Positions 1 to 14,000 of a stretch of DNA of 64,000 bases are shown here, piece by piece. A program made the translations under genes and the position numbers. The notes beneath the pieces were generated by a model. That model did no database searches, was not told where the DNA came from, and saw nothing but the letters and a program-made list of their open reading frames with translations. Source of the stretch: Drosophila pseudoobscura (lineage: Eukaryota > Arthropoda > Insecta > Diptera > Drosophilidae); assembly GCF_009870125.1 (NCBI RefSeq), contig NC_046683.1:49491869-49555868 (forward strand). The letters are read 5' to 3'. Within the stretch, counting starts at the first letter, position 1, and each line of letters starts with the position of its first letter.

Positions 1-3000
1 TGAGAGCGAGACAGCGGCAGAGGGAGGGTGAGAGGCGAGCGAAAGAGAGATGCAGCGACAGACAGAGGTGAATGATGGTTGAAGCTGATTGAAGAGGAGA
101 GCAAGATGATGTCTTTTCCCCAATTGACACTGCAATTGGTTTGGACAACCTGAAAGCTCGTTGATCGACTGACTGAATGACTGACTGGCTGGCTGGGAGA
201 TTGACATGGAAATGAAAACGAATTCAAATGCAATTCAATCAATGTGGGTCAGCGGCAGCACAGGTTCCTTCCCCTCTTGCTCCACCTGCAGGCAGTTCAA
301 TGCACCGAAAGCAGCCCTCAAATGCCGACTAGGGAATACCCTATCAAAAACACACACTTGGATGTGATAAATGTCAAAGTTTTACCTATATTCGGGCATA
401 AAAAACAACCGATCGGCAGCAGATCCAGCTATACGCCTATGCCCTTCGATTACAGGGTATACAAAAGTGTGTGCGAGTGCGTGTGTGTGCTTGGTTCTCT
501 TTCGTGTAATTAGTGAGGAAATGCTGTTGGGGAATTCATCTAATTCCGTGTTTTGTTTGGTTTGGCTCTACCTTTTTGAAGAGCCCGCATCCGAGCGATG
601 GCCTAAGTAAATAATTGCGGTAAATGCAGCACGAAAAGAACTCACAAAAGTGACAGGGAGAAAGGAGAGGAAGGAGTGCTGGATGCACGGTGGAGGGTAA
701 GGGGGGGGGGGGTTGGAGAGGGACTGCCACAACTTTAAACAGGTGTCGTCGCTTTTAATGACAGTCGAGGCCCGCCGTCTGGAACAAAGTCTGTCCTCCC
801 TATCTCTCTCTCTCTCTCTGTCATGGGTTTTTTCATCTTTTGTCGCTGCATCGCATACTGCTGCTATCTAGATACATACATACATACATATGTACATGTA
901 AGTACATCTACCTGTGGGAGGGGTGGGGGGGGTAGACTTCCGTGTTTATGTTTTACTTTATATTTTATTAAAGGTTGTTGTCATTGTGGAAACATTTGTC
1001 TGTCTGAAGCTTCAACAGCTGTGGCTGGATACCATTCAGTGCTTTTCAAACTGTAAGGCCGATAATAGTAGTCTTTTGTCTCTCTAGAGGGTTTTTCCAT
1101 AACTTCTTCTGTCTCTTGGCGCTTACCCAACACACTATGTTGATGGGTCCCTCCTTGACCTGCCTCTCGCAAAGCCCCTCAGACATGTCTGTCTGTCTAG
1201 TGTTCTACCAATTGGTATTCCTCTCGTGCACCATCTCCTCGAGGAGCTAGGTCTCGAGCACGCCCGCCACATTATTCATTCAGGCATCCACCCAAAAACC
1301 TGACATGGAATTTTCGCTTTCGGATCACAGCTGGCTTCCGCCCTGGAGAATGTTAAGCCTCCGGGGAAGAGCACAAATTAGCGGGAACTGCCAACGAAAC
1401 ATTCACCAGAAATCAGAAATAGAGTCTGAAAGAGAGAGAGAGGTCGGCAGTTCCTCCCCTGTCCTCCCCTTCGGAGGTGCAGACAGTTCCGGGCATAAAA
1501 ATAAAATTATAAAACAGAAATATGTCAACAGAGGCGTTAAGTAAATGGGATTTGTATTTTAGTAGACGCGGACGTTTCAACAGCAACTAATTGATTTTAA
1601 AGTATTCACAGGCGGTGCCACAGTGCCGCAGTGCCACAGTGCCACAGTGTGTGTGTCCTACAGTGCGTTTCTCGAGCATAAGCTTCACACCTTCCGCTTA
1701 AGCCTACTACAGTTTGAACAACAGTTTGAGAGCTTTGATTAAGTCGCTTACTTCATTTCCCCCCCCCTAACGTTCCCCTTCATTTCACTCCCTCGGTTGA
1801 CCCAATTTTCCCCGATACCGATACCGCTTCAAGTGTTGTAACAGAATTTTCTGTTTTCCTTCTTTGTTTTTCCAGTTTTCCCAGTCTGTATTTTGTATAA
1901 TTCATCAATATTGCTTCAATCTATTGGGTCTCTGATTGTTTGTCGTCGTGTCGCTTGTTTTTGTGGGCGTTTTGTTTGCTTTTCGAGGGCGTCTACCATG
2001 GGGATCGATCCAAGGGGCAGCCAAAGCTTGTCCACGGGTATTCCAAATCAAGTAAAGGTGTACCCTGTTTTGGCCTCGAAGGGGATCCCAGCAGTAATAA
2101 GCTGGTTTTTAATGTGTTTCGTAATCAATCACCATTCTGACTAGTTGAATATTTAGTCGAAGGCACGTTCAACATTTGAAATGCATTTCGGTTGAAAGAA
2201 ATGCTCGTTTCTCAGCGTTAAACACGTTTTCCAGCACGGAATTTGCACGCTGCCAGATTTGTCTTGCCGTTGGATAAGATTTTCCTCACTTGACTCGACC
2301 AAAACTAATGGCAAATGGAAAATGGAAAATGGTGAATGGGAGATCGGTGCAACAGCTGTGCGTTTCTGTAGTTTACTTATCGATGCAATCTCTCGAGCAG
2401 GTAGTTTGTGGGCAAACCCTCGAGATGCTGGCTGTCTGGCATCTGTTTGCCACTTGAGCAAAGGATCTTTCGAAATCTCCGTCTGTCTCTCGGTCTCGCT
2501 TTTTAATTAAGGGTTTTCATTGGAATTTCGAAACTGTTCTGTTGAAGTGCTCAATCCACTTTCGTTATGGCTCGAATTCGATCTAGCCCGTTCTCCTATT
2601 CATCGCCATATGGCCCTGGTCCATGTTCTGTCTTTTCGGTGGTACGTGCAGTTCCCCAAGCCCCAGGCATTATTACCACATCACAACATCTGCATAATTA
2701 GATATATAGACAGATAGATGGATGGATTACATGTGTGTGACAAAACAACCAACAAAAGCAATTGAATGGGATAAGAATTACGGCCTCCCTGGTACCCTTT
2801 CCACCCATCCATGCCCCGCATGAGGCTCTCTCATCGGATCAATTTTTCAATTGTTTTCTCGCACACAAGTTCAAGTTTATTAGTCACACACAAGGCAGGG
2901 GGGGCGGCATGGGGGTGGGGCATGGGGCATGGCAGCTGGTCAAGTCTCGGATAACATCTAATAAAAATAAAACTGAAACTCTGCTGCAACGCCGCGGCGT

Positions 3001-4863
3001 CTGTGCCTCCACACAACCCACTCTCCGCTTCGGAGAGGAACAACTTGTTCTATAATTAAACAATTCCATATACAGTTATATACTCACTCGAATGACTGAA
3101 TGGAGATCTCTCCCCCCGCACCCCACACTCGTTTTTGATCTTTAGCATATGGCTAATGAATGATACGGCTTATGAACTGCAGCGCCCCTCTGCCCCTCTG
3201 CGCACTCTGCCCCTTCCCCACTCAGAGCTTTATTCCCACAATTCTTTATTCATTTATTTGTACATATAATTCATCAGATATCAGGTGGCGAGAAGAAGCT
3301 GCAAACAAAGGAAAACTATTCATGGGAAATACTCGTGCAATATACGGAGTACACACACACACCGAGAGAGAGAGAGAGAGAGACAGCTAGAGACGAGTGG
3401 AGCCAAGTTTTGCAGTAACGGAACCCAAAGCGGATTGGTCTTTTGCTGTTGGGATGCTGCTGCTGCTGCTCTAACTGAACTTCTTACCCTATCAGGGGGC
3501 AGCATCTGCAGCATCCGGCTAAGCCTCGACTTGTCTGCATCCCAGGGTATCTAAGTCTTCGATCCCTTGGTGCCCCAACCAGCTGCAGATGCTGCCGCTG
3601 ACACAGATTGCCTTGGCTGCTACGCTACGCTACGGTGCGGTACAAAAACCTGTAGCAATCAGTCTTTGGCAACTTAATCAAGTGTCATAGCTGCCAGCGA
3701 TGTGAACAGCAGAGGGTGGCAGCTCTCACACACGCCCTCCTCCCCCTCCCTCCCCGCCACCCATCCTCTTATGCAAAACCAACAAAAAAAAACAAAAATA
3801 TCATTGCATAAGTGGGGAAAAAGTTTTATGGGGGGGTTGTACATTTCTTCTTTGTTTTTTTTTTGACTAACTTTCATCGATTTTTTCAGTGCAATTTGTT
3901 GGTGTTTTTGGTTGTTAGTTGTTGGTTTGTTGGTTGTGTTGGTTGTTGGGTTCGGCCAGAGTTCGTTGCTCCCCGTGAGCGCTTGGTACTCACTCAGCCG
4001 CTCTTCACCTCTTCGCTAAATTGCTGTGATTTTGCCCGAGTATCATTATTTCCTTTTGCTTTCTTTTGAGCCACATATATCTGCTCATTATGGCATATTA
4101 TTCCAGCTGGAAGCGCTCTGCAGACAATCGATATTTAATCACAAGTTTATGGTTAGTTTATTATGAAATTGTTGGCCAGGAGGCTCCTCCCTCATGTCAA
4201 TCCATATAATTTGGAGTAATTGAAGTGAAACTTCAATTGGATGAACCAAAAAGGTTAGAGAGGACTCATCTTTCAATTTGGATCTTGTTGTTGTGTCTCA
4301 TCCCTTTCCCATGAGTGTTGGACATACCCGTAATCCCTCTGGAGAACGTGGACGTTGACCCACTTACTCTCTTACAACTAACGGCCCTGACATATCAATC
4401 GAACAATAGTTATAGATTTTTCTATGCGCCCAAACAATCCACTAAACCCCCAATTCGGTGACAATTCAAAAAAGAAACGAAAGCGTGAAACACGAAAAAG
4501 AAAACCAGAAAATGATGGCAAGGCAGAGCGCCGACAATTATAGAAGAAATGAACTCGTATCGTGGGTAAGTACTCACGCCCAGATCGGGAACCTCTCCCT
4601 CCCCCCCTTTCCCTCTCCAGCCAGTCATGCCCTGGAGTACGGGGTAATTGCTGGAAGGAAGTGTCCACAACAGACCTCGACCCAATTTGGTTTCCCTTGG
4701 TCGAAGTTTGACCAAAATCGGAAGTAGAAAGTGCACCTGTTGCACGCGTTGAATTAAGGCTAAACATGAATGGTTTGACAAGCACTGGGACCTGCTTGCC
4801 AGGCACACAGATTCCTCTGTTCCGAACTTCTTTGATAAATGTTTGATTTTTTGGTTCTTTCAG
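1..4863. other. Non-coding sequence upstream of the first recognised nuf exon
   Basis: I see no coding exon here. The stretch holds simple repeats: a CT tract near 800-820, a GTGCCACA-type repeat at 1617-1650, a GA tract at 3364-3382 and scattered homopolymers. Open frames are short and low in complexity. The first supported nuf exon starts at 4864 behind an acceptor, so this stretch may be an intron with the true 5' end outside the window, or it may hold an unrecognised 5' UTR exon. Confidence 0.6.
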
Positions 4864-5015
4864 CTCTTCCACACTCAAGATGGCGCCCATGCCGCGCATT
4901 CAGCTGCCAAACAGCCCCAATGCGGCCATCAAAGCCAACACAAACAGTTTTCTCTATGCGGAAACCATGTCTGGCGACAGCAGCCCCACGCCCAGCAGTC
5001 CGCCCTCCAGCACAG
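4864..5015 (+). CDS. nuf: nuf exon, first recognised of the upstream isoform
   Basis: The exon begins after a pyrimidine-rich acceptor (ttctttcag) and ends at a gtacag donor. The ATG at 4880 opens the frame [16 protein letters not shown]. The frame also stays open upstream to the acceptor (SSTLK), so the start could be internal to a longer protein. The last base pairs with the next exon to give Ala (g|cg). Confidence 0.75.
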
Positions 5016-8000
5016 GTACAGTACCACCCAGACCCAGCGATGACCTTTGATCGGTCTTGGCAATAATCAACGTTTCTTTTTTTTTGTAGCGGGCGTTGCC
5101 AAATCTCAGTGTTCGTCCTTATCCGATGGCGAGTCCTTCGAGGGCTATGGCGAGAACGAGTATCCCGCCCAACTGAGGGAAGGACGGAATGGCTCCAATT
5201 CGAGCAATAACAACAACAACAACAGCATCAGCAACAACAACAACAACAGTAGCAACAACCACGTCAATGGCAACAACAATCTCAGCGTGGGAAGTTCCAA
5301 TCACAGTGGACACTCGAACGATGGAAATAACAATCTGAACACCAGTGTTGGCATCGAACTGGATCTGGCCCCGCATGCGGGCTCATCCACGCCCCAAGAG
5401 TGAGTCGAATCGAATGCCTATCCATTGGAGTTTAGAATTAACTGTCCTGCCATTTCCAGCGATGACGAACTGAACATTATGCCCCGAGACAATTGGGCCA
5501 GACGCAGTCTGAGACGCACACCGACAAGGTAAACCCACACTCCCACCACCACCACCACCAGTCCATTATTCACTCGCTCCACTCCCAAAATGGATATCGA
5601 AACGAATCGAATGCGAATCTCTACAGTTGTAAGAAAAATAAGGTTGCACACATAATCAGGCTACTGACTACGTAATGGCCATAAAGCTGCCCCAACCAGT
5701 CGACAGTCGGCAGTCGGCAGTCCAGTCCCAGAGACTTCATCAATTCAAAACTCTAGTCACAATTTGTCCGTAGCAAAAAAAAACAACAACAAAAAGCCAC
5801 ACTATTTGAATATTTAACCTTTTCTGTGTGTATACACATGTATGTGGCATTAAAATGCATACAGAAAACCAGTTTTTTCTATGCTCGTCTCGGCCTGGGC
5901 CGCCACAAGCCGTGATTCATGCGTGGCTCCGTCTTCGAGTCGCAAATCCCAACACAGTCGGTGCTCGTGGGGCATGCACATGTTTTTTTTGGAGACCAAA
6001 GTTGTTATAAATAATATAAATAATACAATTATGTCTTGAATATCCAGTTAACATTTGGTTAAGCAACTTAACAGAGTTTTGTTCATTGAATACCTCCAAC
6101 ATTTCCATCAGCCGAAGTCTGTTAAAGCAGTCCAGCTGCAAGGTATAATGGAAAAGGTGGTGCCACTGATTTGGGAATTGAAACAACGATCTTCGGTGTG
6201 CAAAGTGTTCAAGAGACGTTTCTCTAAATATTAATAAAAGATCAGGGATTATAGATTAATATATTTAAAGTATGATTCATCAAATCATTGATTGGAAAGT
6301 AATTACAAATGGAAGAGAAATAGCAAAGCAGACAAATACTTAAGGAATTTTCAAATTTCTTGGAAATGATTACCTCTTTAAGCCACAAACTAAAACTTTA
6401 GCCAAATGTGCACTTTTAGCCTTAATTGAAACCTTAAATTGATGAATATTTTTCTTACAGCAATCCCGATAGCTTATCGCAGCGTCGTTGGGGCTCCATG
6501 AGACAGTAAGCCACATTATCATTATCATAATCATTATTCCTTTGGGTTTCATGTAGAATCTGCTCACGCAACCAACCAACCAACCAACAAACCATCTATC
6601 TAACCTCTAATCTCACATTTTTGGCCCATTTTGGTTTCGGCTCACATATATTGTACATAAACAAATTAATTACTCAATTGGTGTACATTTAAGGGAACTA
6701 TTTTAATATTTTCAGCATCAAGAGCATACAACAAATGTATTTTTATTCGAATTTGTATCAAAACTTTTATTTTGAACATTTTGATTGGATTTTTTCCATC
6801 TCAACTACAGTGGCTATCAGGTTTTTCCATCTTTTCCGACCACTTCAATTGTTATACAACCGAAATGTACAATTGTGGCTCATTTTCAAGAGCTTTCTTT
6901 CGGCCAACCCAACGCCCCGCCCCCAAAATGGGGCCCATCATAAAAGTTACACACAAAATTGGCACATTTCTGGGGGCTTTAATTGCGAGACCAGACCAGA
7001 CCAGACCATAATAAATATATCAGATTAATGGCGAGAGATTTTGCCGGAACGAAGGGAAATAAATGAGAACTTTGCGATGAGATCTCTGCGGCTTCCTTGA
7101 TAGTTGGCGTTCTGCTTGGAGTTCACATGGAGAGGAGACCTTGTTTCCTGTTTGCCCTCTCTCCCCTGGGCCAAAGCGGTTTGGCTGCTTTTGCGAGAGC
7201 TCTTCTCTCGCCTTTGCGGAAAGGTTGAAGGTACACCGAGTGCCCATAAAATGCGGGCCTGGCTCTAACCAATCTCCTTTTCCCCTTGGTTCGGCTTGAA
7301 TTGGCCTGGCTTACAAGTTTCACATCGCTGTCTCTCTCTCTCTCTCTCAGGGGTAGTCATGCCATTGGAATTTGCCCAGAGAGCTCTTGCCTGGCTCTCG
7401 CCTGGCTCTGGCTTTGTCTGTGGCTCTGGCTCTGACTCCGGCTCTGGCTCTGGCTCTGAGGAAGTGAGGAGCTGGCGGCACTGAAAACAGGTTTGACTTG
7501 AGGCAAGGCAATTGTTTACTCTTCAGAATTTAGGCCGACACTTTTGTCAAGTCGCGAATAAAATTGACCCAAAATTCACGCCAAGATGGATGCTAGAGTT
7601 TGTCCACTGCCGCCAGGCTTTCATCTGGAATCGGTGTGGAGTATGCCCGGCGATTTCCCTCCGTTCAAGGCGTGTTCAGATCAGTTAACCCTTTCCCAGG
7701 CCTTAAATCGTTGCCAGACCCTGGTGTTCCCAGAGCCCCCCCTCCCTCCCAGTGCTCCCCCTTGAAGTTGTCATGCAAATGCCTTTGTCTTTGCCCAACT
7801 GCTGGGAATTTGTTGCCCCTCGGTCTCGGCCTGCACTTGGCATTCAACAAAAGAGCGATACGAAAAAATGCACTTTAAGAACCGAAGAAAAATATACAGA
7901 AATATCTTGAAAAAAAAAGAAAATTTACAAATTTCAATAAATAAAACAATTATATATTTTTGAGATATTTAACTCCTAAGAGTGAAGAGCTAGCAGATGC

Positions 8001-11000
8001 CTTTTTTGATGATAAATTGCCCTTCCAATCTGGCTTATATTTCTTCCTCCATCCACATATTATTGAATAATGTCTTAATGCCATAGATCCGTCTTCCGAA
8101 TATCACTCTTATTGAGAGAAGGCTTCTGCTTAAACTATAATTCCATCGCTTCTTTTCCCACTTGAATCTTTTCTCAATGATCTAACATTAGTTATGACAA
8201 TCCACTTGCTGGTGGGCAATGCTCACACGCCATATCTACGCTTATCAGTCCAGATCCAAGGGCCAGCTCGAACTAGCCGCATTCCCCAACCTGGCTCGAA
8301 GCGGCAACAACACGCCAAAGCAAAATAAACACCAAATAAGCAGAAAGAGAGAAGAGAGCCGCGCCGAGAGCCCCAGCCACTGCTGTGAGGCGAAAGGGTT
8401 GCGCCGCTGCTCGAGCATTGCCGGACTGCTCAAGAATGCCCGTTCTGTTAGCCGAGACACCCCATACCGTTACCGCTACCGCTAACAGCGGGCACAAACC
8501 AGTGGCCATCTGGCAACTCTTTCGAGTAACAGTTTTTCCGTATAGAGAGGCATATCTAAATACAAGAGGAAGGAGAACGAGCCCCTGAGATGCTGCCAAT
8601 TGCCGAAATTGGGGGCTTTAGGGGAGCCCCCGCCAAATGCCTCCATTAGGTGGCGGGGCGGACACCTTAAGGCTATTGGGGGCCCCCGAAAACAAGCCGC
8701 AGACAGCTGTGTAATTATGTCTGGTCTGGTCTGTGAGAAACAGAGAAGGGGAAGGAAGGCGCATACATAAGTGCACCGAAGGTTGGGCAGCCCATGGGAG
8801 ACACTTGAAAAAAAAAACCCCCGAAAGGGTGAGCTCTGAAAGCAATTAAAGGCCTTTCCAAGGTTTCCAAGGAGAAGACTGAACGGAATGAGGGAAAATG
8901 GGTATTCATCCTGAAGGATGAAGTATATATCTTATTGGAATTAGAGGAATTATTTAATGACTTCGAGGTGGCACTAAAAAACACGTGCTGTGTGCTGAAG
9001 GGTGTTCAGCTCTACAACGGGAAGACGGGACTCTGTTCCCGATATCGAATGAAGATCAGCCAGATGCTGTATCAGAAGAAACTCCAGTGCTGTCAATGGA
9101 AAAAGTCGTGACCCGCAAATATCTGAAGAAGTTATCAGTGAAGTCTTCCAAAACTCATCTTCTGCATTGATTACGCCGTCCAACGTTTTGTCAGAGGTTC
9201 CGTTTGCCAGTCCGGACGGATTGCAAGGGTTTCCCAATTGGAACAAAGCATCAAAGATTCTAGTTTGAACCCAGACCCAAAGCCATCGAAGAGTAAAACT
9301 GACCTTAAGCCCAGGCTGCTCCTACTCCCTCCGTTTCAATGGACCCCAATGACCCTGGGAAAAGCCTTTGAACGTTTCCAAGCTCACACAAAAGTGGATT
9401 TTCAATTGTCTCCCTTTGTACTTCTCCCAGACCAGACCAGTTGCCTGCGTGGCCCCCAATAGCCTGAAGGTGTCCGCCCCGCCACCTATTAGAGGCATTT
9501 TGCGGGGGTTCCACTAAAGTCCCTAAATACGGCAGTTGGCAGCATCTCAGGGGCTCGTTCTCCTTCCTCTTGTATTTATATTTGAGTGACTTTCTCGGGC
9601 AGCACAAAGCCAATGCTGCAGGTGCCTCTCTATATGGAAAAACTGTTACTCGAAAGAGATGCCAGATGGCCACTGGTTTGTGCCCGCTGTTAGCGGTAGC
9701 GGTAACGGTATGGGGTGCCTCGGCTAACAGAAGGGGCATTCTTGAGCAGTCCGGCAATGCTCGAGCAGCGGCGCAACCCTTTCGCCCCACAGCAGTGGCT
9801 GGGGCTCTCGCCGCGGCTCTCAGCTCTCTCAGCTCTCTCTGGCTCTCTGTTTCTCTCTCGCCCCACACACTTGTTCGCTGCTCTTTCTGGTGTGTTTATT
9901 TTGCTCTGGCCTGTTGGCCTGCTGGCTGTTGTTGCCGCTTCGAGCCGTGTTGGAGAATGCGGTTAGTTCGAGTTGGATCTTGGGACTGGAAGCGCGTGCG
10001 GGCAAACGTTTTCCGTTGGCGCTTTTTCGCTTTTTCGATTCAATTATTTATCAAATCCCGCACAGAGAGTCTGTGACGACCAGTGTTCCGGTGGTGTCTG
10101 CGTTGAAGAAACAAATAGACGAAATGTACGTGAAAGTGTGGGTTTTGGGACCAGACATCGCGGCGAATGCGAATGCGAATGCGTCTGCGAGTGCGAAATA
10201 TTTGCGCAAACTTAATTGTGATTTTTGTTTTGTTTTTTGTTTTTTGGTTTTGGCCATAAATTTCGCTTTCCATGGAATAGAAAACGTATTTAATTTGAGC
10301 AGCGCGGTTTTATGAGATTTTGTACATAGTTTTGGGCTGTTGTAGTTTACACTTTGGTAGTTTACGGCGTCGTCACCGTCACGCCTTAATGGCCCGAGCC
10401 CAAGCCCAAGCCGAATGGCAGTGTCTAAAAGTAAAACTACAAAAAAGCTACAACAATGCACCTTCCCAGGCGAAACTACCAGGCAGTATCTCTGCTCCAT
10501 CTCCGGCTCCATCTTCGGCGAGTCTGCCTCGTTCTCTGCACGTGACTGTTGGCCGGCTCTCGGGAGGTCCACGCCCTTTTGTGATGCACTTTTTCCCATC
10601 CCCCCCCTAACCCCCAGAGTGAAACAGGGACACACCTGAGAAAAATATGAATTTCTAAACTGAAATCTGAATCAAAGACCTGAGAAATTTCAGATTCCTA
10701 TGACTTGCTCAATAATAGCCTGTTTAAACGCCCTTTTGGGACCACAAGACGAAAAGCAATTACTTCAATGCAGGTCTTCGGGGCAATCAAATCGAACCCA
10801 TTGCCGCATTTCCACATTTCCACATTTCCACATTTCCACGCCGTGAGAGACCCACACTCTCCGCCTTGGGACCTTTTTTCACGCCCTGTCGCGATCCATC
10901 AATCAAAATCGAATCGAATCATCTTTAGAGCCTTAATTACCCATGGAGCAGCCATATAAATGTTACCCGTCAGTTGCTGCACATTTTCATTGTTAGTTGG

Positions 11001-14000
11001 TCAGCGAAGCCGTCTGTAGTCCGCCGTCCGCCGTCTGCCGTCTATCGACTGCAGTTTTCCTTTTGATTTCGCTTTCGGAGAGCTTTTAACGACGTTATCA
11101 GAGCGATGTTTGGCCACAAGAGACGCGTGTTCGTAAGATATTAACCACAAGACGCCACAATCGGTGTTCGGCTTGAGGGGATTCGTAATGAAAAGTGAAG
11201 TGTGGCCAGCCGCCCCAACGATCCCCAATCCGATCCGATCCAAACCGATCCAATCCGAGGCGAGGCCTCCGCCGTTTTCCATTGCGAAAGTGTGTCTAAT
11301 TTGTCGATGATGGGTCCGATTCCGAGTCGGTTTCAATTGCGGTCTGCGTTTTTCAAATGAAATTTCCTTTTCTCTAGACCAAAGAAAAGTGAAGCTCCAA
11401 AGAGCTGATGCAATGCCTGCGATGAAAACTCTTCCAGAATACCCAAATATACATAATTCCAAGTGAAAGAAAATGGTCCTAAAATGCACTACAAAATAGT
11501 AAAAAAATGTTTCAAAAATATTTAAAAACTAAATCGTACTTGAAACATTTTCTAAAACATTAAATAAACCCAAAATAATTTGAATAAACCAAAAAGTCTT
11601 AAACTTAAAATCAAATAATGGATGTTTTCCGTGGAACTCCATGGCTAAGAGGGCCCAAAGAGTGCTGTAATTAATGCTTATCCAAAAGCCAATACACCTT
11701 ATCGGTTAAAGCCAACAAAGGCGACTCAATGACGTCCACAGTGCGGACAATGGCGGTAAAAACTGATGGCCAAAACAGCTAACCGAAAGATAAAGATAAA
11801 CCTCCGCGGAATCTCACATTCTCACATAAATGGATGATGAGTATTTTGAGTACTTTCCCTATGACCGTCGTCGCAGTCATTTGAGAAAAAAGTGCGTATT
11901 AAAATATTCATTTCACCAAGTTGTTATTGTTGTTGTTGCACTTAGTGGTTATAAATATACTCGTATTATTCCTAAGAATTCAGTCAGCAGTCAAGAGACA
12001 CGCCCCGAGTCACTGCCCACAAAGACTTTCCCTTGTGGGCCCAACAAAAGACGTCTCCGTGTGGTTTGGTCATTGTTTCTTTTGAAAAAAAATGGCAACA
12101 ATCGCGACAATTCCTGACCCCCGAATAGCTTGGAATTTTTCCAAACATTTTCAAAAGAAATAATCCGTGGCGTGGTTAAAACCCAACAATTGCTGAGGGT
12201 TTAAGGGTTATTTATGAACCCTAGAGATTGTACTTTCAGAGATTTCTACGTCTTTTCCCACATCAAGATCATGTTTGACAAACTCTCTCTCTCTTTCTTT
12301 CTTTCTTTCTTGCCCTTTCTCCAATCTGAGGTTTTAATTAAAGACTTTAGACATTTTTCCCTAATTAAACTAATCAAAAAAATAAAAAAAAACGAGGGGG
12401 AACGTTGTGAGTTGCTGCGGACACCGCAACTCTACGGTTATACCCGATACTAAGTCAGTATGGCTCTCCTCCGGCAGACGCCGCTAATATTTAACGACAC
12501 GACAAAGAGTGCGTGCGAGAGAGACAGAAAATCAGTCTGAGCGTGACGTCGGGCGCTGCGTAGCCAGTGCAAATTGGTTTGTTCCTTTTGGCTATAAAAA
12601 TGACCTGATCTGATCCAAATTCAGCAAGAGGATAGATATGGTCATTCTCTATGATTCTGCGTTTTTAGTTATCTCAAATTTGCAATATTGTGGATGCAAC
12701 AGATTTTCGTCCTTTGTGGGGGCGGATGGGGGTGGGGCGAAATTCTGAGATATACGTTTTATAGTGACATCTTAAAGGAGTGTGTGTACCAAATTTGGTT
12801 ACTCTAGCCTTAATAGTCTCTGAGATTTGTGGTTGCCTCAGATTTTCGTCCTTTGCGGGGGCGGAAGGGGGTGTGGCGAAATTTGGACAGGAAACGGTCA
12901 AGGTCCGATATCACAGGAGTGTGGATACCAAATTTGGTTGCTCTGGCTTTTATAGGTTCTGAGATCCTTGAACTCATATTTTGCAATTGGCAAAACCGAC
13001 CATGAAACCTGTGTGTTAGAGTGAGACAGAGCGAGAAAGAGTGAAATTGTTTTCGTGATTCTGGCTGTAATAATTATACGATCTGGTTCAGATTTTGCAC
13101 TCTAGAAGATATAGTCATCTTCTACGATTCTGCGTTTTTAGTTTTCTCGTATCTTTAAAATTGTGGATGCCACAGATTTTCGCCCTTTGTGGGGGCGGAA
13201 GTGGGCGGGGCAAAGTTTTGAAATATTTTTGGAGCAGTGACATATCACAGAAGTCTGGATCCAAAACATCGTTGCTCTATCTCTTATAGTCTTTGAGCAT
13301 TAGGCGCTGAAGGGGACGGACAGACGGACAGACGGACGGACGGACAGACGGACAGACAGACATGGCTCAATCGACTCGGCTATTGATGCTGATCAAGAAT
13401 ATATATACTTTATGGGGTCGGAAACGATTCCTTCTGGACGTTACACACATCCACTTTTACCACAAATCTAATATACCCCAATACTCATTTTGAGTATCGG
13501 GTATAAAAATGCACAAAAGGCCGAAGTCTATATACCCTTGTATTTAGCTTTTTTTTGTTCCTTGTGTGCCCTCTAATGAGACAGCAAACCTGTCTAGAGC
13601 CCACCAAAAAGAGCTGCTTTTAATAGTTTCAATTAGTTGAACTTCCCAGGCACCTAATGAGGGGTTAAGGGAGCGCAGAGGAGGAGCCAAGTGAGTGAGC
13701 GAGTGAGCGAGGTGTGTCTACACCTTTGGGGCAACTACAGAAACAGAAACAGAAACCGTAACCCTAACAGTAAGTCACGGTGCATTGAGGCGTTTCGCTG
13801 GGAACAGACTTTTCTGCAATAGAAAACTTGATTTGGGCAGGCCAAAAAGAGACCGAGAGAGAGAGAGAGAGAGCGATAGAGAGAGGAGTAGTTGTTGTAT
13901 CTGGGTCAGTCGCACCTGACTGCGACAGGTGCTTGTCCGAAATTATTTTAGTCAGCTTTATTTGTGACTTGTTTTTGGTTTTTTTGCATAATCCGATCGT

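Noticed and set aside
4378..4899. 173-codon minus-strand frame upstream of and overlapping the first nuf exon
   Set aside because: It is antisense to a supported exon, with low complexity and no splice or promoter support.
8273..10076. Similar frames in the two arms of the inverted duplication ([10 protein letters not shown]...)
   Set aside because: The similarity follows from the DNA duplication. Synonymous and non-synonymous changes look equally common by eye, and there is no plausible start, codon bias or splice structure.
12674..12901. 75-codon frame present in both Helitron copies (also 54730-54957)
   Set aside because: It is shared because the element is shared. It crosses the internal repeats and is not like a Rep/helicase; the family is non-autonomous.
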